Assembly (NCBI RefSeq): GCF_947489255.1
Contig: NZ_CANLCY010000004.1
Coordinates: forward strand, 124,001 to 188,000
Direction of reading: 5' to 3'
DNA: 64,000 nt
Source: an uncultured Microbacterium sp.
Lineage (GTDB): Bacteria > Actinomycetota > Actinomycetes > Actinomycetales > Microbacteriaceae
Below the pieces are notes generated by a model. It did no database searches, was not told the origin of the DNA, and worked only from the letters and a program-made list of their open reading frames with translations. This document shows, in pieces, positions 56,615-64,000 of this stretch. Within the stretch, counting starts at the first letter, position 1, and the number at the start of each line of letters is the position of its first letter. A program made the position numbers and the translations under genes.

Positions 56615-57638
56615 ACGCCGGCTCGAGGTCGACCGCGGCCTCGAGCGTGATCCACGCGCCGACCTGGACCGACAGATCGAGGTCGTCGCCGTTCGCGCGA
56701 GCGGTGCGGCGGGGGTCGGTGGGGAAGAACCCCTCGCGGCGATTCGCCCACAGGGCATCCGCGTTGCGCTGCACCAGCTCGCGCGCGACGGAGGCCGTGG
56801 GGCGATGCGTCTCGCCGGCCGCATCGCCCGCGAACCACACCGCGGCCTCGGCCAGATAGCGGGCCAGGATGCCGGCGAACAGGCCCCCGTCGCCTCCGCC
56901 GGCCGCGGGGAACAGGCCGTCGTCCGCCGCGCACCACCGCTGCACGGCCTCGACGAGGCGCGCCGCCCGGGCCTCGTGCGCCTCCCGGGCGTCGGCGTCG
57001 GGCGCCCCCTCGGCCAGGGCGAGCGCGGATCCGATCGCCACGCCCTGGTTGTAGGTCCACAGCTCGGGACGGACGACGCCGTGCTCGACGCCGTCGCGCA
57101 CCAGTCCCGTCGCGGGGTCGTCGAGGGTCGCCGCGACCCAGGCGTCGAGATCGACCGCCGCGCCGCGGTGCGCGGACCACGCCAGTGCGATCGCCGCGGG
57201 ACCGTTCGCGGGGGCGTTGTAGAGCGTGCTGTCCACGGCCCAGGGCAGGGCCCCGACAGCGGGATCGACCGCGGCGTCGAGCCGCCGGGTCAGGCGCTCG
57301 AGGCGGCGGTCGTGCAGGTCGTACCGCTGCAGGGCCAGGGTCATCCACGCCACGTCGTCGTGGAAGGGCGTCGTCCAGCGGCCGAGCGTCCGCAGGGTGA
57401 TGCCGCGGTGCAGTCCCCGCAGCAGTCGAGCGCGGCGCGGGTCGGGGCGGTGCTCCTGCGCGTCGCGCAGGACGTGCAGCAGGTGCGCGTGCCACCAGTA
57501 ATGCCACGTGCGGGCACCGGGAGCCCCCGGCGTCGCGGCGTGCGCCCAGGCGACCGGACCGTAGCGGTGGACGTAGCGGCGGACGACGGCGGACTCGGCC
57601 GCCATGGCGCGCGTCTGCGCCGGGGAGGTGGCATCCAT
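56604..57638 (-). CDS. glycoside hydrolase family 76 protein (alpha-1,6-mannanase-like)
   Basis: 344 aa, alpha/alpha toroid. Family signatures: WHYWWHAHLLHVLRDA, the catalytic-type Asp pair in FHDDVAWMTLALQRY and ELWTYNQGVAIG. GH76 members cleave alpha-1,6-mannans. No signal peptide is present, so the enzyme is probably cytoplasmic. Of two nearby ATGs, 57638 is preferred because GGGAGG lies 9 nt upstream. Three stop-end codons overlap guaB1 on the other strand. Confidence 0.85.
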   Translation of the reverse strand: MDATSPAQTRAMAAESAVVRRYVHRYGPVAWAHAATPGAPGARTWHYWWHAHLLHVLRDAQEHRPDPRRARLLRGLHRGITLRTLGRWTTPFHDDVAWMTLALQRYDLHDRRLERLTRRLDAAVDPAVGALPWAVDSTLYNAPANGPAAIALAWSAHRGAAVDLDAWVAATLDDPATGLVRDGVEHGVVRPELWTYNQGVAIGSALALAEGAPDADAREAHEARAARLVEAVQRWCAADDGLFPAAGGGDGGLFAGILARYLAEAAVWFAGDAAGETHRPTASVARELVQRNADALWANRREGFFPTDPRRTARANGDDLDLSVQVGAWITLEAAVDLEPAFTS

Positions 57639-57701
57639 GGCTCCCATCCTCCCCAGGTCGGCCGTCTCGCGCAGACGGGTACCGCCCGCCCCGTGCTGCC
57701 A

Positions 57702-57707
57702 TAGAAT
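57702..57707 (+). promoter_or_regulatory. putative -10 box (TAGAAT) of the leader ORF/CorC-type operon
   Basis: TAGAAT ends 10 nt before the leader-ORF ATG (57718) and 87 nt before the transporter ATG. It is the best -10 match in the gap. Confidence 0.5.
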
Positions 57708-57717
57708 CGACGGCACG

Positions 57718-57795
57718 ATGGACGACCCTCCCAGTTGTAGACCCAGGCCCCGACGACCCTCTCCCGCCGCATGCCCGAGCGGGGGTGATGCCTGA
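57718..57795 (+). CDS. candidate proline-rich leader peptide (25 aa)
   Basis: ATG at 57718 opens a 25-codon frame, N-terminus MDDPPSCRPRPRRPSP, with seven Pro in the first 20 or so residues and two acidic residues at the start. Its TGA (57793-57795) shares its A with the ATG of the CNNM transporter gene (TGATG). It begins 10 nt after a -10 box, so it would be almost leaderless. MgtL/MgtA of enterics uses a similar acidic/proline-rich leader to sense low Mg2+. That the same happens here is inference. Confidence 0.45.
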   Translation: MDDPPSCRPRPRRPSPAACPSGGDA

Positions 57796-59135
57796 TGGAT
57801 TACGTCATGCTGGCCGTGGGGCTCGTGCTCACCGTGGGAACCGGACTCTTCGTCGCGAGCGAGTTCGCCCTCGTCAATCTCGACCGCGCCGACCTCGAGG
57901 CCCGTCGCGCAGCCGGGGAGACCCGTCTGTCGCTCACGATCGACGCCCTGCGCATCACCTCGACGCACCTCTCGAGTGCCCAGCTGGGCATCACCCTGAC
58001 GACGCTGCTCACCGGTTACACGATGGAACCGGCGATCTCGAACCTGCTCCGACCGGCCTTCCAGGCGTGGGGCCTGCCCGAAGCGCTCGTCGTCGGCCTC
58101 GCCGCCGTCATCGGCGTGGGCTTCGCGACCGTCCTCTCGATGATCCTGGGAGAGCTCGTCCCGAAGAACTTCGCCCTGGCGATCCCGCGGCAGACGGCGA
58201 AGCTCGTCATCCCGTTCCAGGTCGCCTTCACCGCGGTGTTCAAGCCGGCCATCCTCGTGCTCAACGGCAGCGCGAACGGCGTGCTGCGCGCGATGGGCGT
58301 CGAACCCAAGGAGGAGCTGTCGGGAGCGCGTTCGGCCGAGGAGCTGTCGAGCCTCGTGAAGCGTTCCGCCAGCGCCGGGATGCTCGAGAAGGACACCGCC
58401 TCGCTGCTCGATCGCAGCCTCACCTTCGCGCGCCTCAGCGCCGCCGACGTGATGACGCCGCGGCCGAGCGTGCACGCGCTCGCCGCGGGCGATCCCGCCG
58501 ACGACGTCGTGCAGCTCGCGCGACGCACGGGGCACAGCCGCTTCCCGGTGTACGGCGAGTCGATGGACGACATCCTCGGCGTCGTGCACCTCAAGGCGGC
58601 GATCGGCGTGCCGCGCGACCGCCGCGCCGACGTGCCGGTGGCCGCTCTCGCCACCGAGCCCCTGCGGGTGCCCGAGACCGTGCACCTCGACACGCTCGTG
58701 TCGGAGCTGCGCTCGCGCGGCTACCAGATGGCGATCGTCGTGGACGAGTACGGCGGGACGGCCGGGGTCGTGACCCTCGAAGACCTCGTGGAGGAGATCG
58801 TGGGCGAGGTGCTCGACGAGCACGACCGCTCGCGCGCCGGCGTCGTGCGCTCGGCCGCCTCGGTCACCTTCCCCGGCGACCTGCGCCCCGACGAGGTGCT
58901 CGATCGCGCGGGCGTCCGCGTCCCGGAGGGGGAGGTCTACGACACCGTGGGCGGGTTCATCATGGCGGCTCTCGAGCGCATCCCCGCGGTCGGCGACACC
59001 GTCGCCCTCGACGACGGCGTCCTGGCCGTGCAGCGCATGGACGGACGTCGCGTGGACCGCGTGCAGTTCACCCCCACCCCCGAGGAGCAGGGCGTGAACG
59101 ACCTCGTCCGCGCGGCGAAGGGGGGTGACCAGTGA
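57795..59135 (+). CDS. CNNM/CorC-HlyC family Mg2+ transporter-like protein, full-length
   Basis: 446 aa. The N-terminal DUF21 membrane domain has about four helices (1-25, 60-80, 85-125, 135-165) and the signature [12 protein letters not shown]. Two CBS domains (about 205-325) follow, then a CorC_HlyC domain (about 350-435, [18 protein letters not shown] ... [17 protein letters not shown]). Family members export or import Mg2+/Co2+ and bind Mg-ATP in the CBS pair. The ATG overlaps the leader-ORF stop, and the second CNNM gene follows with TGATG overlap. Confidence 0.9.
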   Translation: MDYVMLAVGLVLTVGTGLFVASEFALVNLDRADLEARRAAGETRLSLTIDALRITSTHLSSAQLGITLTTLLTGYTMEPAISNLLRPAFQAWGLPEALVVGLAAVIGVGFATVLSMILGELVPKNFALAIPRQTAKLVIPFQVAFTAVFKPAILVLNGSANGVLRAMGVEPKEELSGARSAEELSSLVKRSASAGMLEKDTASLLDRSLTFARLSAADVMTPRPSVHALAAGDPADDVVQLARRTGHSRFPVYGESMDDILGVVHLKAAIGVPRDRRADVPVAALATEPLRVPETVHLDTLVSELRSRGYQMAIVVDEYGGTAGVVTLEDLVEEIVGEVLDEHDRSRAGVVRSAASVTFPGDLRPDEVLDRAGVRVPEGEVYDTVGGFIMAALERIPAVGDTVALDDGVLAVQRMDGRRVDRVQFTPTPEEQGVNDLVRAAKGGDQ

Positions 59136-60190
59136 TGAGCGACTGGGCCGGAATCGCCTGGCTGGTCGTGCTACTGGCGGCCAATGCCTTCTTCGTCGGC
59201 GCGGAATTCGCCGTCATCTCGGCACGACGCTCACAGATCGAGCCGCACGCCGATCGCGGGTCGCGCGCGGCCAAGACCGCGCTGTACGCGATGGAGCACG
59301 CGACGATGATGCTGGCGACCTGCCAGCTCGGCATCACGATCTGCTCGCTGCTGATCCTGAACGTGTCGGAACCGGCGATCCACCACCTGCTCGAGGGTCC
59401 GCTGGGGCTCACAGGCCTGCCCGAGGCCGCGGTCGGGGTGATCGGCTTCGTCGTCGCGCTCCTGCTGGTGTCGTACCTGCACGTCGTGTTCGGCGAGATG
59501 GTCCCGAAGAACCTGGCCTTCTCGCTGCCCGATCGCGCCGTGCTGATGCTCGCCCCGCCGCTGGTGGCGGTGTCGAAGGCGTTTCATCCGATCATCGTGG
59601 CGCTGAACTGGACGGCCAACCACGTGCTGCGGCTGTTCCGCGTGGAGCCCAAGGACGAGGCCGCCTCGACCTACACCCTCGACGAGGTCGCGACGATCGT
59701 GACGCAGTCGCGTCGTGAGGGTGTTCTCGACGATGCCGCCGGAACGGTGACGGCGGTGGTCGAGTTCACCGAGAAGAAGGCCGCCGACATCGCGGTGCCG
59801 ATGGCCGATCTGGTGACCCTGCCCGAGACGACGACCCCGGCCGAGATCGAGCGCGCCGTCGCCCAGCACGGATACTCGCGATACGTCATCGTCGACGCGG
59901 CCGGTCTTCCCACCGGCTACGTGCACCTGAAAGACGTGCTGCGCGCAGCGGAGGGGTCGGATGCCGACATGGCACGGCCGATCCCGGGCAAGCGCATCCA
60001 CCACATGGTGTCGGTGCTGGAGACCACCGACCTCGAGGACGCCCTGGCGCTCATGCGCCGCTCCGGGCGCCATCTCGCGCAGGTGCGCGACGAGGCCGGC
60101 GACGTACGGGCCATCCTCTTCCTCGAGGACGTCATCGAAGAACTCGTCGGCGAGGTGCAGGACGCCACCGAGCGTCGTCGCTTCGTCTGA
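59135..60190 (+). CDS. CNNM/CorC family protein lacking the CorC_HlyC domain
   Basis: 351 aa. The same DUF21 membrane domain (FVGAEFAVISARRSQIEP; VFGEMVPKNLAF) and CBS pair (VEFTEKKAADIAVPMADL ... FLEDVIEELVGEVQDA) end just after the second CBS, so the C-terminal CorC_HlyC domain is missing. Pairs of one full and one short CNNM gene in tandem are common in actinobacteria and may form heteromers. The ATG shares a base with the previous stop (TGATG); GTG 3 bp upstream is possible. Confidence 0.88.
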   Translation: MSDWAGIAWLVVLLAANAFFVGAEFAVISARRSQIEPHADRGSRAAKTALYAMEHATMMLATCQLGITICSLLILNVSEPAIHHLLEGPLGLTGLPEAAVGVIGFVVALLLVSYLHVVFGEMVPKNLAFSLPDRAVLMLAPPLVAVSKAFHPIIVALNWTANHVLRLFRVEPKDEAASTYTLDEVATIVTQSRREGVLDDAAGTVTAVVEFTEKKAADIAVPMADLVTLPETTTPAEIERAVAQHGYSRYVIVDAAGLPTGYVHLKDVLRAAEGSDADMARPIPGKRIHHMVSVLETTDLEDALALMRRSGRHLAQVRDEAGDVRAILFLEDVIEELVGEVQDATERRRFV

Positions 60191-60204
60191 CGCAGCCTTC
60201 CGGG

Positions 60205-60246
60205 ACAGCGGATGCCACGGGCCCTCGGCCGCGTGGCATCCGCTGT
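60205..60246 (+). terminator. terminator after the CNNM pair
   Basis: A perfect 15-bp stem, ACAGCGGATGCCACG and its complement, with a 12-nt loop. It lies 15 bp past the stop and also contains GGATGCC/GGCATCC. Confidence 0.8.
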
Positions 60247-60379
60247 TCTCCGTTCCCAGGTCAACGGCGCTCGAGGTCGCGCGAACCGCTCGAGGTCACG
60301 CGGCGCGCCGCGCCTCTCCCGTGATCGCTGCACGATCGTGCGATCTCGGCGTCGATGCGGGGAACGGCGGGAGCGGGCC

Positions 60380-61438
60380 TCAGTACGCGCGCAGGTACTG
60401 CGCGGGGGCGGGGGAGTCCGCGCCGAGGGCGGCGGCGGCGCGCAGGGCGTAGTGCGGATCGCGCAGCCACTCCCGAGCCGACATCACGGCGTCGGCGCGC
60501 CCGTCGGCGATCACGTTCTCGGCGAGCGCCGGGTCGTCGATCATGCCGACGGCGCTGACGAGCAGCCCCGTCTCGCGGCGGACGGTCGCGGCGTACTCGA
60601 CCTGGTAGCCGGGTCCGGGCACGATGCGCTGGTGGGGGACGAGCCCGCCGCTGGACACATCGATGAGGTCGGCACCGGCTTCGGCGACGAGTCGGGACGC
60701 GGCGACCGTGTCGTCGACGCTCCATCCGCCCTCGGCGGCGTCGGTCGCGGAGAAGCGCACGAACACCGCGGCCTCGGGCGCGGCGGCGCGCACGGCCTCG
60801 GTCACGCGTACGAGCAGGCGCGTGCGGTTCTCGAACGAACCCCCGTAGGCGTCGTCGCGGTGGTTGGTCAGGGGGGAGAGGAACTGGTGCAGCAGGTAGC
60901 CGTGGGCCGCGTGCAGCTCGAGCACCTGGAATCCGGTGTCGACGGCCCGACGGGCGGCATCCGCGAAGTCGGTGACGACCTTCTCGATGCCGTCGGCGTC
61001 GAGCGCGGCGGGCTCGGCGAAGTCGGCGTAGGCGATGGCCGAGGGAGCGACGGTGCGCCATCCGCCGTCGGCGACGGCGACGGAGCCGCGCGCGCCGGAG
61101 AACGGCGCCGAGGTCGACGCCTTGCGGCCGGCGTGACCGAGCTGCACGCCGGCGACGGCTCCGCGGGCACGGATCGCCGCGACGACGGGTCGCCACGCCT
61201 CGGCCTGCGCATCGGTCCAGAGGCCGGCATCCTGGGGAGAGATCCGGCCCTCGGGTGAGACGGCGGTGGCCTCGGCGATCACCAGGCCCGCCCCTCCCGC
61301 GGCGAACTGCGCGAGGTGCACGTGGTGCCAGTCGTTGGGGACGCCCTCGACCGCGCTGTATTGGCACATCGGCGACACCCAGAGGCGGTTGCGCATCTCG
61401 ATACCGCGAATGGACAGGGGAGTGAAGAGGGCGCTCAT
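60380..61438 (-). CDS. Old Yellow Enzyme family NADH:flavin oxidoreductase (YqjM-like)
   Basis: 352 aa FMN TIM barrel. Class markers: SPMCQYSA (with the YqjM-type Cys), GQLGHAGRK-like VQLGHAGRKAS, and LELHAAHGYLLHQFLSPLTNHRDDAYGGSFENR. It reduces activated alkenes with NADPH; the physiological substrate is unknown. The 189-bp gap before it, after the CNNM terminator, holds no gene. It is divergent from nnrD. Confidence 0.92.
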   Translation of the reverse strand: MSALFTPLSIRGIEMRNRLWVSPMCQYSAVEGVPNDWHHVHLAQFAAGGAGLVIAEATAVSPEGRISPQDAGLWTDAQAEAWRPVVAAIRARGAVAGVQLGHAGRKASTSAPFSGARGSVAVADGGWRTVAPSAIAYADFAEPAALDADGIEKVVTDFADAARRAVDTGFQVLELHAAHGYLLHQFLSPLTNHRDDAYGGSFENRTRLLVRVTEAVRAAAPEAAVFVRFSATDAAEGGWSVDDTVAASRLVAEAGADLIDVSSGGLVPHQRIVPGPGYQVEYAATVRRETGLLVSAVGMIDDPALAENVIADGRADAVMSAREWLRDPHYALRAAAALGADSPAPAQYLRAY

Positions 61439-61455
61439 GGGGGACCTTTGCGTTC

Positions 61456-61461
61456 TAGGGT
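61456..61461 (+). promoter_or_regulatory. putative -10 box (TAGGGT) of nnrD, leaderless
   Basis: TAGGGT ends 6 nt before the ATG at 61468. Confidence 0.6.
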
Positions 61462-61467
61462 GACGCC

Positions 61468-62316
61468 ATGACGGCGAAGGACTGGGGCGGACACGATGCC
61501 GCCCGCGTACTGCGGAGGCCAACGGCGGACGACGACAAGTATTCCCGCGGGGTCGTGGGCGTGCGCACGGGGTCGGCGCGCTACCCCGGGGCGGCGGTGC
61601 TGGGTGTCGAGGCCGCCTGGCGCACGGGCACCGGGATGGTGCGCTACCTCGGCCCGCAGCGCGCGCAGGACCTCGTGCTCCCGCGTCGCCCCGAGACCGT
61701 GACCGCCGACGGGCGCGTGCAGGCGTGGGTGATCGGATCGGGGACGGATGCCGCGGAGCGCGACGCCGCCGAGACCGCGGCGCTGCGCGGCATCCTGCGG
61801 GGAGAGCTCCCGGTCGTCGTCGACGCGGGCGCCCTCGATCTCGTTCCGGGGGCGACCGCCCCGGTCATCGTGACACCGCACGCGCGCGAACTCGACCGGC
61901 TGCGCCAGGCGCTGGGGCTGCCGGAGGCCTCGACCGACGACCGCGAGCGCGTCGCCCGGGAGACCGCGGACGCGTTCGGCGGGGTGGTGCTGTCGAAGGG
62001 CGCCGTCACCGTGGTGGCGGCGGCGGGCGGATGGGTCCGCCGCGTGGCGGCGGGGACGCCCTGGCTCGCGACCGCGGGCACCGGCGACGTGCTGGGCGGT
62101 GTCCTGGGCGCCCTCACCGCGTCCGCCGTGGCGGCCGGACGCACCGGCGTCGACGACCTCGCCGCGTGCGCGGCGACCGCCGCGTGGGTGCACGGGCGCG
62201 CCGGTGTCGTCGCGTCCCTCGCGGTCGGTGGCGGGGGCGGTCCGATCACCGCACTCGACGTCGCCGAGGCTCTGCCGCGGGTCGTCGCGGAGCTGATGCG
62301 GGACTCGATCGCATAA
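61468..62316 (+). CDS. nnrD: ADP-dependent (S)-NAD(P)H-hydrate dehydratase
   Basis: 282 aa ribokinase-like fold. YSRGVVGVRTGSARYPGAAVLGVEAAWRTGTGMVRY at the N-terminus and TAGTGDVLGGVLGAL (catalytic Asp in GTGD) are standard. It repairs damaged NAD(P)H hydrates using ADP. It stands alone without a fused epimerase domain. The ATG is supported by the TAGGGT box. Confidence 0.94.
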   Translation: MTAKDWGGHDAARVLRRPTADDDKYSRGVVGVRTGSARYPGAAVLGVEAAWRTGTGMVRYLGPQRAQDLVLPRRPETVTADGRVQAWVIGSGTDAAERDAAETAALRGILRGELPVVVDAGALDLVPGATAPVIVTPHARELDRLRQALGLPEASTDDRERVARETADAFGGVVLSKGAVTVVAAAGGWVRRVAAGTPWLATAGTGDVLGGVLGALTASAVAAGRTGVDDLAACAATAAWVHGRAGVVASLAVGGGGGPITALDVAEALPRVVAELMRDSIA

Positions 62317-62379
62317 CGGTTGTCCCGCCGGCGACGCGGGGGCGGGGGAGCGCGTCCGAGGCGCGCGGGGTGACCCGCT

Positions 62380-62385
62380 TAGGAT
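62380..62385 (+). promoter_or_regulatory. putative -10 box (TAGGAT) of the GT87-like gene, leaderless
   Basis: TAGGAT ends 6 nt before the GTG at 62392. Confidence 0.55.
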
Positions 62386-62391
62386 CGGGGG

Positions 62392-63699
62392 GTGCTGAGG
62401 CGTGTCGTTCCCCTGTTGATCGCGTTCGTCGCCGTGCACGTCGTGGTGGGGGTCCTGGGCTACCAGCAGCCCAACGAGCCCATGGGCGACGTGTACCTGG
62501 TGTACGAGCCGTGGTCGCGCTGCGCGCTGTTCGGCGGCATCGACGTGACCTCGTGCACGCGCAGCGACACGTGGCAGTGGCCCGGGATCACCGAGAAGTG
62601 GATCTACCCGCAGCTCGCTTTCCTGCCGATGACCTTCGCGTGGCTCTTCGCCTGGGCGGTGGGCTACACCCCGGCCTGGGCGATCACCGTCGCCCTCTTC
62701 AACCTCATCGCCTTCGTGGTCCTCGTCGGCGCGGGCCGCTCGCGCGGTCGCGTGTCGGCCGCCTGGTTCTGGCTGGCGGCGATCCTGCTCATCGGCCCGG
62801 TCGGGATCTACCGCATCGACGGCATCACCGTGCCCTTCGCCATCCTCGGCGGGATCTGGATGCTGCGTCGCCCGTTCCTGGCATCCGTCCTGCTGTCGGT
62901 GTCGGTGTGGATGAAGGTGTGGCCGGCGGCCATCCTCGCTGCGGGGCTCGTGGTGGTGCGCCGCCGTCTGGCCCTGGTCTGGGGTGCCGTCGCCGTGTCG
63001 CTGGCGACCATCATCCCCGTGGTCGCGCTCGGCGGAGCGCCCTTCGTCTTCGGGTTCGTAGGGGATCAGACCTCGCGGGGCATCCAGATGGAGGCGCCCG
63101 TCGGCGGGCTCTACATGTTCCTCGCGGCGTTCTACGTCCCCGGGAGCGAGGTGTACTACGACGGCGACGTCCTCACCTTCCAGGTGACCGGACCGGGGGC
63201 CGACGCGGTCATCGCCGCGATGACCCCGATCATGCTCCTGACCATGGTGGCGGTCGCGGCCGTCGGCGTGTGGAAGCTGCGCCACGGGGCGACCTTCCTC
63301 TCGCTCTTCCCGCCGCTGTCGTTGGCATTGGTCACGGCCTTCATCGCCCTGAACAAGGTCGGCTCGCCGCAGTACTACGTCTGGCTGTTCGCGCCGGTGG
63401 TGCTGGGGCTCCTGCTCGACCGTCGCCGTTGGTTCGGCTTCGCGGCCCTCACCCTCGTGATCTCGGGCCTGACGCAGTGGATGTATCCGCTGCTCTACGA
63501 CGGCCTCATGGCGACCCATCCGAATCCCTTCCCCGTGGTGGTGCTCGAGGTGCGCAACCTCCTCGCGCTGGTCCTGCTGGTGTGGGCGATCGTGCGCGTC
63601 GTCCGGGTGCCGGTAGGTCGCGTGCGACCGCCCGCGGGCCTGCGGGAGATCGTGACGGGACGCCGCCCCCTTCCCCCGCGGGTGCCCTCGGGCCGCTGA
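62392..63699 (+). CDS. GT87/DUF2029-like polyprenol-phosphate mannosyltransferase
   Basis: 435 aa with 10 or more membrane helices. The first extracytoplasmic loop contains MGDVYLVYEPW, an acidic site typical of GT-C mannosyltransferases. RIDGITVPFAILGGIWMLRRPFLASVLLSVSVWMKVWPA matches the GT87 pattern. It likely adds mannose to an envelope glycan on the outer face of the membrane, which fits the manA supply at the other end of the window. GTG start from the TAGGAT box. Confidence 0.8.
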   Translation: MLRRVVPLLIAFVAVHVVVGVLGYQQPNEPMGDVYLVYEPWSRCALFGGIDVTSCTRSDTWQWPGITEKWIYPQLAFLPMTFAWLFAWAVGYTPAWAITVALFNLIAFVVLVGAGRSRGRVSAAWFWLAAILLIGPVGIYRIDGITVPFAILGGIWMLRRPFLASVLLSVSVWMKVWPAAILAAGLVVVRRRLALVWGAVAVSLATIIPVVALGGAPFVFGFVGDQTSRGIQMEAPVGGLYMFLAAFYVPGSEVYYDGDVLTFQVTGPGADAVIAAMTPIMLLTMVAVAAVGVWKLRHGATFLSLFPPLSLALVTAFIALNKVGSPQYYVWLFAPVVLGLLLDRRRWFGFAALTLVISGLTQWMYPLLYDGLMATHPNPFPVVVLEVRNLLALVLLVWAIVRVVRVPVGRVRPPAGLREIVTGRRPLPPRVPSGR

Positions 63700-63761
63700 C
63701 CGGCGCGTGACGGGGGAGGGCGGGCCGTGCTCCGCCGGTTCCGCCCCGCCGGGCCGCCCCG

Positions 63762-63767
63762 TAGTCT
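63762..63767 (+). promoter_or_regulatory. putative -10 box (TAGTCT), leaderless
   Basis: TAGTCT ends 6 nt before the ATG at 63774. Confidence 0.55.
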
Positions 63768-63773
63768 CGACGC

Positions 63774-64000
63774 ATGCTCATCGCTTTCTCCGTCGCCCCC
63801 TCCGGCGTCGGCACCGCCGCCGCCGAGAACCCCGACGCCTCGGTGCACGACGCCGTGGCGGCCGCGGTCGCCGTCGTGCGCGCGTCGGGTCTGCCGCACC
63901 GCACGACCTCGATGTTCACCGAGGTCGAGGGGGAGTGGGACGAGGTCTTCGCCGTCGTCAAGGCGGCGACGGATGCCGTGATGCCCTACGGATCGCGCGT
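63774..64000 (+). CDS. MTH1187-family thiamine-binding protein (partial, runs off the window)
   Basis: 75 complete codons, MLIAFSVAPSGVGTAAAENP at the start, then VVRASGLPHRTTSMFTEVEG and VFAVVKAATDAVMPYG. This is the MTH1187/YkoF-like DUF77 family of small ferredoxin-like proteins that bind thiamine-type ligands. The expected family length is about 95-100 aa, so some 20-25 residues lie beyond the window. The ATG is fixed by the TAGTCT box. Confidence 0.8.
   Translation, partial: MLIAFSVAPSGVGTAAAENPDASVHDAVAAAVAVVRASGLPHRTTSMFTEVEGEWDEVFAVVKAATDAVMPYGSR

Noticed and set aside
57604..57717. Upstream part of the leader-ORF frame
   Set aside because: This region is antisense to the GH76 gene and upstream of the TAGAAT box; only the part from ATG 57718 is considered.

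Overview
This is a continuous high-G+C chromosomal segment from a Gram-positive actinobacterium. Gene content and order point to Microbacteriaceae, most likely Microbacterium. Supporting signs are two WhiB proteins, the conserved order mtrA-mtrB-lpqB-comFC-hpf-secA, a furA-katG pair, sigR-rsrA, an actinobacterial 2-oxoglutarate dehydrogenase with a fused acyltransferase domain, and very heavy use of the heptamer GGATGCC/GGCATCC. No rRNA, tRNA, CRISPR array or recognisable insertion sequence was seen.

Layout. (1) 1-8.2 kb: a polysaccharide polymerase-like membrane protein (cut by the window edge) diverges from manA, whiB2, a large membrane glycosyltransferase, a DUF5719 protein, a small zincin-like protein and a DUF3499 protein. 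This is an envelope-related block ordered much as around whiB2 in other actinobacteria. (2) 8.2-14.1 kb: two 117-bp intergenic repeats, divergent RDD and SpoIIM-like membrane proteins, furA-katG, then about 0.7 kb of phased 21-bp repeats. (3) 14.1-18.8 kb: an olefin cluster oleA-oleBC-oleD. (4) 19-24.5 kb: a tightly overlapping GPDP-membrane/DUF4129/DUF4350/moxR/DUF58 operon. (5) 24.6-34.6 kb: mtrA-mtrB-lpqB, comFC, hpf, a coiled-coil protein and secA. (6) 34.9-38.4 kb: an aminotransferase gene followed by a 1.6-kb lower-G+C insert carrying a secreted protein and a small membrane protein. The insert is closed on the far side by a frameshifted duplicate of the aminotransferase 3' half. (7) 38.5-51.2 kb: an Rv3235-like protein, a small HTH protein, a PdtaS-type kinase, whiB1, a small membrane protein, aroA-rsgA-bcp, sigR-rsrA, an Eis-like acetyltransferase, and an MprF-like synthase with a membrane esterase. 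(8) 51.3-64 kb: the 2-oxoglutarate dehydrogenase, guaB1, a GH76 hydrolase, two CNNM/CorC-type transporters, an Old Yellow Enzyme, an NAD(P)HX dehydratase, a GT87-like mannosyltransferase and the start of an MTH1187-family protein.

Themes. Many genes have a TANNNT -10 box ending 6-9 nt before the start codon, so leaderless transcription looks common. Operons mostly use ATGA or GTGA overlaps. Candidates most worth a second look are: a proline-rich mini-ORF whose stop codon overlaps the start of a CorC-type Mg2+ transporter gene; a sigR gene with two promoters and two starts, recalling the two SigR isoforms of Streptomyces; the inserted secreted-protein/membrane-protein pair; and the 21-bp phased repeat array.

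All functional names come from reading the [19 protein letters not shown] and from family knowledge. No database search was run.
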